NCBI GenBank assembly: GCA_032719365.1
Contig: CM064874.1
Coordinates: 33,714,716-33,778,715, forward strand
DNA: 64,000 nt
Reading direction: 5' to 3'
Source of the DNA: Prinsepia uniflora
Taxonomy: Eukaryota > Streptophyta > Magnoliopsida > Rosales > Rosaceae
Positions 33,690 through 45,364 of the stretch are shown piece after piece; position 1 is the stretch's first letter, and every line of letters starts with the position of its first letter. The translations under genes were made by a program, and so were the position numbers. The notes below the pieces were generated by a model, which saw only the letters and a program-made list of their open reading frames with translations, searched no databases and was not told the origin of the DNA.

Positions 33690-36670
33690 TGTAATAACCC
33701 GTCCCGGGAATTAAAGTTAAGACAGTGATTAAGATGGGATTAGTAAGCTTAATCGGGGGTTAGTTGGTCCCGATAAGGTCGTTAGCCTAGAATGACGATT
33801 TTGTCCTCCATTTGGGCAAAAAGTTGACTTTTCGTTTGGGCGGTCAATTGGGTATTGACCGATGACTAGGACGTAGTTTAGGACGTCATGAATCGGTAGA
33901 CAGGTGGCACGCCCGATTCCGACATCCGAGGAGGAAATTATGATGTTCGGAAGGTTGAGGGCATAACCGTAATTTGGGTAAAATAGGGGGAAAAGTTGAC
34001 TTTTCGTATCATCGGGTTTTGGTATGTTGACCTAGGACCGTTAGATAGATCTTGTCGTCCTGAGTTCGATGACAGGCGGCACGTATTCATCGGACTTACG
34101 ATGTGGGAGTTACGGGTCTAGGAAGGTAGTGGCAAAATTGTAATTTTGACTTAAAAGGAAGGGCATTTTGGTCTTTGTGCTCTGGGATTGATGCAATAGA
34201 GAGGGAAAATGGAGGGCTGAGATTGTGACAGTTGTGAGAGAGAAGGGGAGGATTGTGATGCGTGGCAAGGGCCTAGTAGTTTCTAGGCGTGTGCACGGTC
34301 CAAATAATTGGGGGTGCAGAGTGTTCGTGTGTGTTCTTCGACCCAGAGAGAAACAGAGGGAGAGAATTGAGAGAATTGGGACGGTGATTGTGTGAGTTTG
34401 TGTTAATTGGTGAGGGGGTGAGTGACCAGAGAGTGAGGGAGAGCTAGGGAGAAGGTTAGGAGGTGCGGTGGCTGTCTGTGTGGGAGTCGAGAGCCACGGG
34501 AAATCAGGGGGAAAACAGAGAGGAAGTGAGTGATTGTGGTGTTGGTGTGGCCGTGTGCCGTGCAAGTGGACTCGTGGTGGTGTCGTGAGGGGTGAGAGAA
34601 GTCGACCAGCCCCAGCGGAGCTCACGACGGCGACAGGAGGCAGGTAATTTCTTTTTTCCTTTTCATTGCTCTGTTTTTCCGTCGATTTTCAAGTCGAAAG
34701 TCGTAGCTTTAGGAGTTGAATCGAGGAGTCCCGTGAGGTCTAGGGAGTTCAATGGAGTCCTAGGAGTCTTCTGGTGGAGCAGCCATGACAGGGAGTGCAC
34801 GGTGGAGGCTAGGACGACGGAGAGTACCTGTGTGCTCTGTTTTACCGCCGAGTTTCAAATTGAAAGTCGTGGACTAAGGGAATGAGTCGACGGTCTTGGT
34901 GAGTTGGGTGAGGTTTAGGATGGTCCTAGGAAGGTTTTGAGACTGCCACCGTGACGGGGGGTGACCTGGGTGGCTGGAGAAGGAAACAGGGGACTGAACA
35001 GGTCTGGTTTCGAGGTAGGGACGATGACTTAGGGGCTATGTCATGGTGTTTGAGTATGGGGAATGGATAGCTTAGGTCTGGACGATGCTGTTGGTGAAGA
35101 GAGGAGTGGTTTTGGTGCAGGTACGGCGGAGAACCGTCCTCGCCGGTTTGATTTGCAGGCACTGTGTCGAACCGGGTCGACGCGAGGAAGACGATGCACT
35201 GTAGCAGGCGCGTGAGGACCACGCTTAGCCACTTTGGACGGTGCGTGGGGGCTCGTGCGGCGGTCTTTAGGGAAAGTGTCAATTAGGTTTTTGCTCTTGG
35301 TGTTGTGACGAGTCCGTTGGAATTAGTTTCGAGTTGTTCGGATGTCGTTTGAGGTTAGTTCCAGGAGGGTGAAGGTTTAGGGTTCTGATTCGATATGTCT
35401 AGGACCCGGGGATTTTTGTGGGAATTAGGAGAGTCTTGGTAGACACGTTAGTAACGTACTTTGGCGGTTTTTGACAGGATCGGGAGTTCCTGAGGAAGCG
35501 GAGGAACGTACGAGACATTCGGGACGCGATTGAGGGCTTGGTACTGTGAGTGGACCCCTTCTCTATAACTGAGCTTGCATAACTGCTTTTAATTACTTTT
35601 TTTTATGGTTTTATATGTGATTTCATGGTCATTTGAATATGCTATAACTGTTTTACTTAATTGCACGTTTTTCGAGAAATAACATATTTGACACGTTTTA
35701 CGAGAAAGACTTAATTTCTGATTATGGTGCCGGGATTTTGGGATTTCAAACGATAAATGGTTTTCAATGATTATAAAGGGATTTGGAACATGATTTTGAT
35801 GATCAAGGTTTTCGGTTTTAGAATCGGATTTCGGAAAGCGGAATTTGGTTTTAAAGTTGAAAAGTGGATTTCCAGATTTGGGTTCGGAATGCCGGAAGGG
35901 CATCAGACCAGTGATTTCGGATTCGGGTTTGGATGTGAATTTAGAAATGGTTTTTCAATGGTTTTGGATTGGATTTGCTGGATCTGGTTATTGGGTTTAA
36001 AGACCCGGATTATATTTGACGGGAGACGGATCCGGATTGGGTTTAAAGGCCCGGATTGAGTTTAAAGACTCGGGAGTTTAAAGACTCGGATATATTGATA
36101 TTTCCCCCGTAGGCCTTTTGAGTTTAAAGACTCGGGAGTTTAAAGACTCGGATATAATTGAGGCCTGGATTGAGTTTAAAGACTCGGGAGTTTAAAGACT
36201 CGGATAGGTCCAGCAGGTTTGATCGGAAAATGATGACTTGATATTCATGGTTTATGATACGGTTTATGATGCTTATGATATGGTTTTTATAACTGTTTTA
36301 TAGTGTTTCTGTTCTTATGGTGAGGTTATGGGAATTATAGTGTTTTAAAATGATTTTGTAAATGTTTTATGGTGATTGATTGATAACTGTTTTAATTCCT
36401 GGGTTATGCATGTGGTTTCAAAATGGAGGGCTAAACCCGGTTTTCTTCTAAATTGGTTTTGAAAACTTTTCTTGTATTATGGTCCACTCACACCTTCTGT
36501 TTTAAATTGCCCTCCAAGTCGTGGAGCTAGAGCGGGGTTTCGGCGTCAAGGCAGCGTCTGACTGAGTACTTTGGTGGTTTCGCGTGAGTTTACTTGGTGA
36601 TGTGTCGGGGAGTCAGACGGGAGCAGGATTTACCTCGGGTTTCGGGGTGGAACCGGGGTGGGTCCTGACA
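33690..36670 (+). repeat. C 3' LTR (LTR3), mosaic
   Basis: 2,981 bp, TGTAATAACCC to GGGTCCTGACA. Up to about 33920 it shares variants with LTR2 (for example TTAAAGTTAAGA, CACGCCCGATTCCGAC). From about 33975 it shares those of LTR1 (GGGTAAAATAGGGGG, TCGTATCATCGGG) and is nearly identical to it. A deletion of roughly 0.17 kb near 36560 removes sequence present at about 28710-28870 in LTR1, with GTCTGA at the joint. Confidence 0.85.
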
Positions 36671-36675
36671 TGAAT

Positions 36676-38891
36676 GCATAGGATCAAACACATGAATCAC
36701 TGCTTCCAAGCCAAATCACATGAAAAGTATCAAATCCCGGCTCTCAAGCCAAACATATGAATCATCTCATAAAACCATTTTATCATAAAATAAAGCACAT
36801 AACTCGGGAATTACATATCTGAGTGTCCTCTGGGAATTACACATCCAGAGTTATCATCTTGCTGGGAATTACACGTCCAGCCCTGCTGGGAATTACACAT
36901 CCAGCCTCACCGGGAATAATACATCCGGTCCCTCCGGGAATTACGCATCCGGAGTCCCTCCGGGAATTACGCATCCGGAGTCCCTCTGGGAATTACACAT
37001 CCGGTGTCACTTAGTGAATTACACATCCGAAGTCTACCCAAGAATTACACATCTGGGGGCACTGAACATATATCAAAATCAAAATCTTTATTTCAAAATC
37101 ATCATTTAAAATCATTTATCATGGGGTCTCATGCCCAAATCACATTTCTCGTGAATCCGTAAAATCATTTAATGCACGTAAATTCATAAAATCATATCCA
37201 AAAATCATTCAATTCCATAAAATCATCTTTAACTAACAATCCATGTCAAAAAATCCTTTTAAAATCCCGGGCCAAGCCCAAAATCATCAATTGTACTTTC
37301 CTCGTAAAACGTGCCCAAAACACTGATTAAAATAATCATTAAATCCAATAAATAATCGTATCAAATCATCAAGCAATCATTGCAAATCAAATCATGCCAT
37401 AAATCATGCAAAATATTTAACTATGCATGCATATCAGTTTATAAAACAAACGTCCACTCACACACCGTCCATATCGCTCACTTTCCGAGATGCACGTTTT
37501 TTTCGTAATTTTTGGTATTTTCCAGGAATCTCGAATCTTTTCCAAAATCATTATTTAGGGTCACTAATCACTTAATTAACATCATATTAATTTCCCATAA
37601 TTTTTTAGGAATTAATTACGAACTAAAAACGTAACATAAACCTTCAGACCCTCGAAGCAATATCGAAACAATGTCCGACTGACTCGAAAACAAAGCCAAA
37701 ATGTTCGTTACATTAATGGAATAAAAGTCATGTTCACCTCACCTTGAGAATCGTGCCCACGCACCCTCACGGGCCGCCGTGAGTGGCTGTGTATGAAACC
37801 CACGTGCGTGCTACGGTGATGCTACAGTATCACCACCTTCACCCGTGTGTCTATTAAACGGATCCTGCAACCCGCGAGCACACCCGATTCGATTCCCATC
37901 AATTCTACATCATTTCTTTCAATTGAGTCATCTAACATCATCGTTTAATCCTTAGTTAAAGGTCTGTAATTTCAATTACAAGATTCATAACCTCAATCCA
38001 ATCGAATTCGACTTCACGACTTCCTTTCTGCCGCAGGCACTGTTCATCCCTCAATCACCATAAGTTTTTATTGTTTTCTTTCAATTGGTGCATCAAGAAG
38101 CTTCATGGGATCCTACTAAACATATTTCCAAGGCCAATTTCAGCCTTCAACCTCTCTAATTACTCGAACATAATCTCGAAAATCCACACTCCTCACCGTT
38201 TCTGTTCTCAAGCAAAACGACCTCAATTTCCTTCGCGTTTAATCTGGTACTGGTCGAACTAATCCCAGAAGACTCAATTGACTCTCAATTTGGATCATCA
38301 CAGCCTATTTCTTTTATTTCGAATTTTGGAAGATTTGAGCTTCCACGGGTTTGGGTCTTCGGGTTTAGAGGTTTATCTTCCTCAATTCTCCTCTAAGTCT
38401 CACTCTTTTTTCTCTGTGGATTCGTCCCAGTGTCTCAGGTCTCATACTTAGCCTCATTCATCAATCAATTTCATGAAATTTGAACGAAGGGGTGGGCAGT
38501 TTTGTGATAGCTATTGTTCATACACGACATCTTACCAACAGGCCACCAATCCATCTAATTTCAGTGAAATGTGTCACTTACTGGCCAGCTAAGTCACTAA
38601 ACGCTGATTCCTCAATTGGATCAGCCATAATTACCATTTTACCCCTGCACAAAAAATTACCAAAATACCCCTAGCCTTCGCAGACCCACAACTTTCACAT
38701 CCGACCTTCCAATTGACGCATGCCGCCTACCTACGGATTCAGCGTCCCGAGACTTATCCAAAGGTCATTCTGGAAAGTGCAAACAATGTCCCGATCAAAA
38801 ATTCAACTTTTGGCCCTCAAAACTAGGTGAAAATCGTCCTTTCCTTCCAATTTTTCCAATTTTTCCTTTTTTGAATTTCTGGGTCGTCACA
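36676..38891 (-). repeat. D second LTR, second part
   Basis: Continues D after C1 and ends GGGTCGTCACA. It contains the full GAATTACACAT array (36806-37062), RY palindrome and GTCCACTCAC (plus strand) at 37452-37461. It aligns with the left LTR from about 36900 on. Confidence 0.87.
36806..37062 (-). repeat. GAATTACACAT inverted-repeat array with covarying arms
   Basis: About ten units of 23-27 bp. The 11-base loop (GAATTACACAT or close) is constant while the arms change in pairs: CTCTGG/CCAGAG (36828-36850), GCTGG/CCAGC (36861-36881 and 36885-36905), ACCGG/CCGGT (36909-36929), CTCCGG/CCGGAG (36932-36954) and CCCA/TGGG near 37036-37058. It lies inside the intron-like module of the D LTR. Confidence 0.9.
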
Positions 38892-39057
38892 ACCTTCCCC
38901 TCTTGAAGAATTTCATCCTCGAAATTCGAACATACCTCTCCAACAACAACAATCATGGAGACTTAATTCAAATCTATATCAATACCTCGGGTTCCCACGT
39001 GAACCCTCGTTATCTCTACGCAACCATAATTACCTTTTCCATCTTTCCTGGCTCATC
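38892..39057 (-). mobile_element. D second internal fragment (polypurine-tract side)
   Basis: Matches 24938-25100 closely, including the reverse polypurine tract and GAATTTC box. It ends at GGCTCATC (39057), followed by B1 LTR. It shows that the second D LTR served as a 3' LTR of another copy, as in a tandem produced by unequal exchange. Confidence 0.8.
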
Positions 39058-39452
39058 ACGTGCCGCCTGTCTACGGATTTGTATCGACCCGATCTACGTA
39101 ACGATTCTCGGCCCTCGGCCTTCGGACCTCCCCGTCCAAAAGTCAACTATTTGGCCCCTTTTAGCCAAATTACCAAAACGCCTATGAACTTCCCAATGTC
39201 ATAACTTCTTCCTCGAATGTCGGAATCGGACGTGCCACCTGTCTATGAAATCTTGACGTCCCGAACTACGTCACAGTCATAACCCAAAGTCCATTTGATC
39301 GTCTGAATGAAAAGTCAACATTTTGCCCATTCCAGGGGCAAAATCGTCATTTTGCACCGTCCGTCCGAAAGTACCTCACTAATCACTGATTAATCTCATT
39401 AATCCATGATTAGTCACTAATATAATCTTGAAATTCGGGAGAGGTCGTTACA
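39058..39452 (-). repeat. B1 3' LTR, piece 4
   Basis: Matches about 45040-45359 with an additional LTR-start unit retained. It carries an as-1-like site in reverse (CGTCC at 39257, seven bases, CGTCA at 39269) and ends GGTCGTTACA. Confidence 0.87.
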
Positions 39453-39463
39453 ACCTTCCCTTC
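39453..39463 (-). promoter_or_regulatory. B1 polypurine tract
   Basis: ACCTTCCCTTC on the plus strand gives GAAGGGAAGGT on the minus strand, beside the box GAATTTCGAGGACGAAATT, shared with E. Confidence 0.85.
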
Positions 39464-42400
39464 TTAATTAATTTCGTCCTCGAAATTCCATATATACTAA
39501 TTCCACAACCACCACATGGAAAACAATGTCGATCTCACCTCATGTGTACACTCGTACACCAACTAACCAGAAAAATATTTATTCGCGCCCAAACGTTCCA
39601 CTAACGCTCACGTCGCATCGTCTATACTCGACCACGTCGAGTGACAGTAATCCCACGTTACGAATTAATACCACTTGACAATTCTACCAATTCGCTGATA
39701 TTAACAGCTTGACGGTTCCTTCCTCAATCACCACTTTATCCTGACGTCTGCTCCCAATGGGAGTCACCAGACCTCACTCATCGATCCACGTTGACACATC
39801 CGATAAACTGTTGCCACTTGACGGTCGCCAGTAGAAAACTAACACTATACTCACTTGTGGTTACACTAACCACCAACTCACTGAACCTGTGTGTAACTGG
39901 GCCCATCAGAAATACCATGACCCATTACACGGTATCCAATGTCCAGTTCACATTCTCGACCAACCCAATGGTATCGGAACTGAGCCGACTACCAACACGC
40001 TCACCAGTGTACTCCTGGTATATCTTAATATATCGTCACCAGGCAACATAAGTCTGCCCGGTCTCGTACCTCGAACCACGTACAGGGTATGTACATACAT
40101 CCACCAACCAGCTTACAACAACAACGATGACAACCTAGGTCATAGCCAATCACGTTTCAATTCTGGAGTCCATCTGTCCATTCCAGCACCAGACAGATCA
40201 AAACTCCAACCCATCATCCATTTCGAATCCCATGGTCACTTGACCAGTAACAAAACGTCTACTCCAAATCACGTAATCCAATACTTACTAATCCGACTCA
40301 CGTCCACCAAGGCGTACTCACTTATGCCAACTGGCATCCAATCTCACCCACGTCTACCGAGATGTACCAACTCCGAACCTATCGGTCACCTACTCAAACT
40401 ATTACCTCACCATACATTAGATTGACTTCATAGGGAAGCCAATCCAACCAATCACACCTCTATGGCTGAACCAATCTGACCCCGTCGGAAACCTACTCGC
40501 TCAAGTAATACACCATACAGAATTTACCTCGAACAGAAGTTCAGTCCCATCATCCCCAACTCAAACATCCAAGTAAGAGTGATAAACTCTCCACCTATCT
40601 GGATCATCAAGATCACGATCCAGATCCATCACTACATCACTCGACCATAAACGTCACGATCCCCAAAGTCCTTAACATCACAATCTCGATCCACCTAGGA
40701 TCCACACATGCTCACTCAGTTATCATCCCACCTGAACTCTGGTCATAGGGTCTTACACCCTCTTGAATCCTTCCCACATCTAAACAGATCAGTCAACGAC
40801 GTGACACGTTGAGACTGTGGGTTCTCTCCAATTACCTCGTATCGATCCTTGTCATTCAACCTAGAAAAATCAAGGATGATCCAAGATGATGACATCAAAA
40901 TTCATCCCACGTGAATGCAACCAAAACTAGCTGCACTCACCACGCCATGTAAACCAACATCATCTACCACCAAGCAAAAAATGAGAAATCACTTTCACCT
41001 AACTTCAAAATACTCAACTCCTCCTGATGACCCAAAACAATCGCGGGTCCACCAACCAATACACGACCAATTTACTGGTGACAACATAAATCATTTGTCA
41101 TGGCAGAACCTGAGAAGTCACCCAAATGACTTCAAAATACCCATTACCAATGCGGAAAACCCGCACTCCTCTCGTCTCCTCAATGAAAACCTCTCTCGAT
41201 TCAGAAGTTCCAACCAGGTTGGAACCAACTAACTCGGACATCAACCATGTGTCTATAACCAGTCTAACTCTATCTGTGATCCACTACCGAACCACAGATA
41301 CCGAACACATGCCCATCTCGACGGAGTCACATCCCAACTCGTGACTCATTGTCATCACAATCACCGGCACCAGCACCACTACTCGTACCGGCACATACTA
41401 TGCAAATGAGACAACCCTGGATCTCCGCTCATATCGAGCGACGACCCCGTACCTTTACTCGAATTGGAGAAACTCTGTCTCCATCGTACCCAACAACTCT
41501 GGGTACAGTCACCCTGACAGCTCATACGAGAAAAGGAAACGTTCCCCGAACGTCCCCGATTCCCAACAACCGTAACTACAACCACCCTCGGCAGTAGTGT
41601 CTTCCACATTGCTATCGAGACTCTGCATCCAACGAAATCAATCGTCCGCAATAACTACTTCATATCCCCACACAGGGATTCCATTTACAAGTACCAACCC
41701 TGGTAACTTGTCCAACCAATCTCTAACCAAACGTAACTCGACTTGACCAATGTCGTCTACCAGGTCGTCCATGACCTTAGCTGCACCAACTATCCAACAC
41801 ATCTAAAGTAGCACGAAAACCAAGTAGGTTTAACTGATTACTACAACCTCGACTGTAGAGTGCAGTCCCATCACTAAACCAGGCATGACATGATCGACCG
41901 ACAGTCACGACTCCAAAAAGTCATCAAAGTCAAACCACTCTTCAACTCACATTTCTGAACCATACCTCATACCTTAGGGTTCCACGATCACACCCTAGGG
42001 TTCCCCTGAACCCAACTGTTGAAGGCAGTATAATCAACAATCTGACCGACCCCACGGTCTCGATATCAAAATGACGTCAATCCAATCCTATCGTCAGTTC
42101 AACTAGGATTCCACGAACCCGGCTGCTCCCAGTAGCATAGCCACCTAACTCAACAAAATCCGACCATCTAATGGTCACAACTCCTAACCAATCGTCATAA
42201 CCGATCCTAAAACATCGTGAAAGACGATCCCAACTAACCGTCCCACGATCAGAACTCTAAAGTACTATTACGTTTATCCCTCCGTATGGTCCCACACAGC
42301 CAACCATGACAGAACTATGGCAACCCTAGGCACCAAGTGCCGAACCAAAACGATTCACGATTCAATCCTACTAACTATCGTACCGGCATCCTAACTATCA

Positions 42401-42471
42401 GGTTGATAACGAACTATAGTCCACTGAGACATCACATCCTCGACTTACACGATACTCCAAGAGCAAACCTT

Positions 42472-42483
42472 GCTCTGATACCA
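42472..42483 (-). promoter_or_regulatory. B1 primer binding site
   Basis: GCTCTGATACCA on the plus strand, TGGTATCAGAGC on the minus strand, two bases from the 5' LTR. Confidence 0.92.
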
Positions 42484-42485
42484 CC

Positions 42486-45359
42486 TGTCAGGACCCGTCC
42501 CAATCCCCCCGGGATTAACGAGGGACGCTCCTGATCCCGTCTGACACGGAGTGTCAGACCAGGGAAAATTTGAACCTTTAGCCCAAAGGATTCCAGAGTA
42601 GGCCAGGATCTGGAGGAGGTATGTGATGTCTCAATTTCTACTACAGTCCGCACCGTGTTCAACCTGAAGGGCATTGAAAACAGAAAGACTGTGATTGGAC
42701 AAAATAAAAGAGTTTATAAAACACATTTATAAAAGACCTTTATGCCCTTCACTAAAAAGCATGCAAGCATAGTAAAACCATTTATCCAATCACATATGTT
42801 TAAACAACTATAATCCTACGGGCCCCTGCCCAATTCCATTTACAGAAAACTAGAACATAATAAACATATGTGGGATCTCAGCCCAAAACCATTTATCAAA
42901 TTGTAAAACACAATTTCGCAAACCAATTGAAATCATGTTTATCCAATTTCATATATCCAATCCTTGCACGGTATCTAGAGCTACGCGCGTGCTACCTGAG
43001 ATCTCAAGCCCAAGTCTCTCAGGGTCCACCCAACACTCAATCAGTGCTCTGTGACTACTCCGGGGTCCACCTAGGCCAACGACCCTCCCCAGAGGAGACA
43101 ATTCATATATAAAGGATCGTATATGAAAAACCTTTTGAAATCCTTATTAAAACCTTTCAAGGGTTCATGCCGGTCCCCATAAACCGTCATGCACCACAAA
43201 AACCTTTTGAGGGTTCATACCGGTCCCCATAAACCATCATGAACCATAAATCCATTTGTGGGTCCCCGACCTGAAATCACAATCTTAAAACATAACTGGG
43301 CCCTAAGCTCGAATTCGCATACAAACTGGACCTCCGGCCCGAATCGTAAACCAATGGGCCTCGTGCCCGATACGTAAGTCAACTGGTCCTCGGCCCGATG
43401 CCTTGTTAAATCAAATGGACCTCAGGTCCGAGAGTTCGTAAATCAAATGGGTCTCGTGCCCCGGTCGATATTCCAAATCCGGAATCGATTCAAAAACCAA
43501 TTGGGCCTATGGCCCGAGAACGTAGCTAAAAAGGACTTCGAGTCCGAGGGTTTCCAAAATAAGTGGGTCTTGAACCCGAGTTTAACTTTTCAAATCCAAA
43601 ACCATTTCATGAAATCATTTCGAAAACTATAAGTGTGGAAAATTAGTGCAAAATCTTAAACCTTGATTTATGTGCAAGCACGTAAATCGCCTCGAAATAC
43701 GTAAAACCATATAAATCACAATCATCCAAATCATCAACATAGAATCACATCTATAAACCATATAAAGCATTTATGCATGCATCACAGTTTAGAAATCAAG
43801 GTCCACTCACAGACTGTCCTAAGCTGCCGCCTCGGTTTTCGTGTCGTAAGCCTCATAGGGCTAAATCAACGTCATCGTGACTCCTAAACCTGTCCAAATC
43901 AATCTAGAGGGTTACTAACTACCTTATTAACCTCTCAATTAAGTCCTGTAATTTTTCTGAATTTTTAACTATTTTAAATCTCGAACCTAAACCTTCCAAT
44001 GTCCCTAACATTATCGAGACGGTGTCCGATCGACACGAAACCAGTCCCAAAATGTTCGTTACATCGAATAGAGTTTTTCACATGTTGTAACCTTCCCCAT
44101 CGGACCGCTCACGCACCCTCACACGTCATCCAAAGGTTCTACTCGTGGGAGCCACGCTCCCAACACTGTTCATCCTTAACCTCGTGGGAACTAGGTTGTT
44201 TGGTTTTGAACCGCCAGCCTGGACCGGTCTAGGGCCCAATATCATCCGTTTTCATCACAATCTTGTCCATTTTGATTCCTACATGTTCCTAATCATAAAC
44301 CCAAACTATCCAGCCCCTAAAATCATGAAAACCGGGTTGAAAAGCTACCTCCAAGATCGAACTTCAAGCCAGCCACCTGCAACATCCCTCCGCCGTGGTC
44401 TTTGGCTGTCCTAGCCTTAGAAATCGATCCAGAGCTTCCCCTAAGGTCTCCAGGAATAAGACCCAACCTTTAGAATCGAACAAAAACCCTTAAAACAAGA
44501 AATCACAATTTCAAACTCACCTCCCGCGGTTTCGGGTTTTCCCCACCGTGGCCCGTCGTCACCATCCACTCCTCTTATTTCCTCTAGCCTCACACTCTCC
44601 CTCAGTCACACTCAATGTAGCTCACACACAAGATGGATGATGGTGGTGGTGATATGTGTGTTCGGGTTGCTTAGAGAGAAAATGAAGAATGGTGTTTGGT
44701 TTAAGGGAAAGAAAATGAAGATAATATCTGATGATGATAAGATGAGAGAGATAAGGAAATGGATGGTTGGGATTTAGAGACTAGATGAGATGGATGATTA
44801 GGATGAGAGATGGGTGGGTTTAATTATAAAATAAGTAGGATAATATTATTTAATTAAAATAGAACCACTTTTTTGGGAATTGACCAATGGGATGAGTGAC
44901 ACTTGTCACTCATCCATGGGTCCCACTAAAATATCTGCCTAATCAGATATTTCCACCTCATCGTCACCTCGATATACGTGCATAGTGCAATCGAACTTCC
45001 GTGACCCATAACTTTCCCGTTCGACGTCCGATTTTGGCGTGCTGCCTATCTACGGATTCGTATCGACCCGATCTACGTAACGGTTCTCGACCCTCGGCCA
45101 TCGAACCTCCCAGTCCAAAAGTCAACTATTTGCCCCCTTTTAGCCAAATTACCGAAATACCCATGAACTTCTGAATGTCATAACTTCTTCCTCGAATGTC
45201 AGAATCGGACGCGCCACCTGTCTATGAACTCGTGAAGTCCCGAACTATGTCACAATCATAACCCAAAGTCTATTTGACCACCTCACTAATCACGGATTAA
45301 TCTCTTTAATCCTTAATTAGTCACTAATCTAATCCCAAAATTTGGGACGGGTCGTTACA
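42486..45359 (-). repeat. B1 5' LTR
   Basis: 2,874 bp, intact apart from substitutions, the reference copy for the broken 3' LTR. It includes the module (minus, 43810 to 42664), palindrome array (about 43300-43580) and roughly 49-bp repeats (43140-43260). It starts TGTAACGACCC at 45359 and ends GGTCCTGACA at 42486. Confidence 0.92.
42664..43810 (-). other. Intron-like LTR module in B1
   Basis: On the minus strand: GTGAGTGGAC (43810-43801), RY palindrome at about 43773-43782, then GTCCAATCAC (42700-42691, one mismatch to the expected complement), a T-rich tract and CCCTTCAG|GT with AG at 42665-42664. Confidence 0.5.
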
Positions 45360-45364
45360 ATGAA
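45360..45364. repeat. B1 target site duplication, right copy
   Basis: ATGAA, identical to 4031-4035. Confidence 0.9.

Larger units (their letters stand above)
25874..36670 (+). mobile_element. C1 with nested C2 (composite LTR - gag piece - LTR - gag - LTR)
   Basis: Three same-orientation LTRs: 25874-28983, 29216-31932 and 33690-36670. C2 (LTR2) starts inside C1 gag at 29216. LTR3 resembles LTR2 for its first roughly 250-290 bp and LTR1 afterwards, so it is probably a recombinant of the C2 and C1 3' LTRs that removed the rest of C1. The outer flanks TGCAT (25869-25873) and TGAAT (36671-36675) are a 5-bp duplication with one mismatch. Confidence 0.82.
22965..39057 (-). mobile_element. D composite (LTR - internal - LTR - internal), truncated at both ends
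   Basis: On the plus strand: a left-truncated LTR (22965-24937), a short internal piece (24938-25595), a second LTR (25596-25873 and 36676-38891, split by C1) and a second internal piece (38892-39057). Neither end is an LTR end, so this is not a simple insertion. B1 resumes at 39058, with about 0.5 kb of B1 LTR missing between the breakpoints. Confidence 0.8.
39453..42485 (-). mobile_element. B1 internal region, no usable ORFs (LARD-like)
   Basis: 3.03 kb, nearly the same length as E's internal region and related to it and to B2. The longest ORF (39889-40425, plus strand) is antisense to the element and has no motif I recognise. On the minus strand only short frames exist. Whether any of it descends from gag-pol is unclear. 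Confidence 0.75.
4036..45359 (-). mobile_element. Element B1, LTR retrotransposon with three nested insertions
   Basis: Reading on the minus strand, B1 has a 5' LTR (45359 to 42486), primer site, internal region (42485 to 39453), polypurine tract and 3' LTR (39452 to 4036). The 3' LTR is split by A1, B2 and D. Its four pieces sum to about 2.3 kb against 2.87 kb for the intact 5' LTR; the missing 0.5 kb matches the part lost at the D junctions. Perfect ATGAA duplications flank the element. Confidence 0.9.

Noticed and set aside
34110..34625. 171-codon minus-strand ORF, with relatives at 26378-26809 and 29901-30158
   Set aside because: Low-complexity Ser/Pro/His/Thr frames on the antisense strand of G-rich C LTRs; frame length varies between copies with small changes.
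36806..37062. CRISPR-like periodic array
   Set aside because: Repeats are short and diverged, spacers are not unique, the setting is a plant LTR, and no cas gene is present.
39889..40425. 178-codon ORF as a gene
   Set aside because: It runs antisense through the B1 internal region, has no motif, and is not kept in B2 or E.
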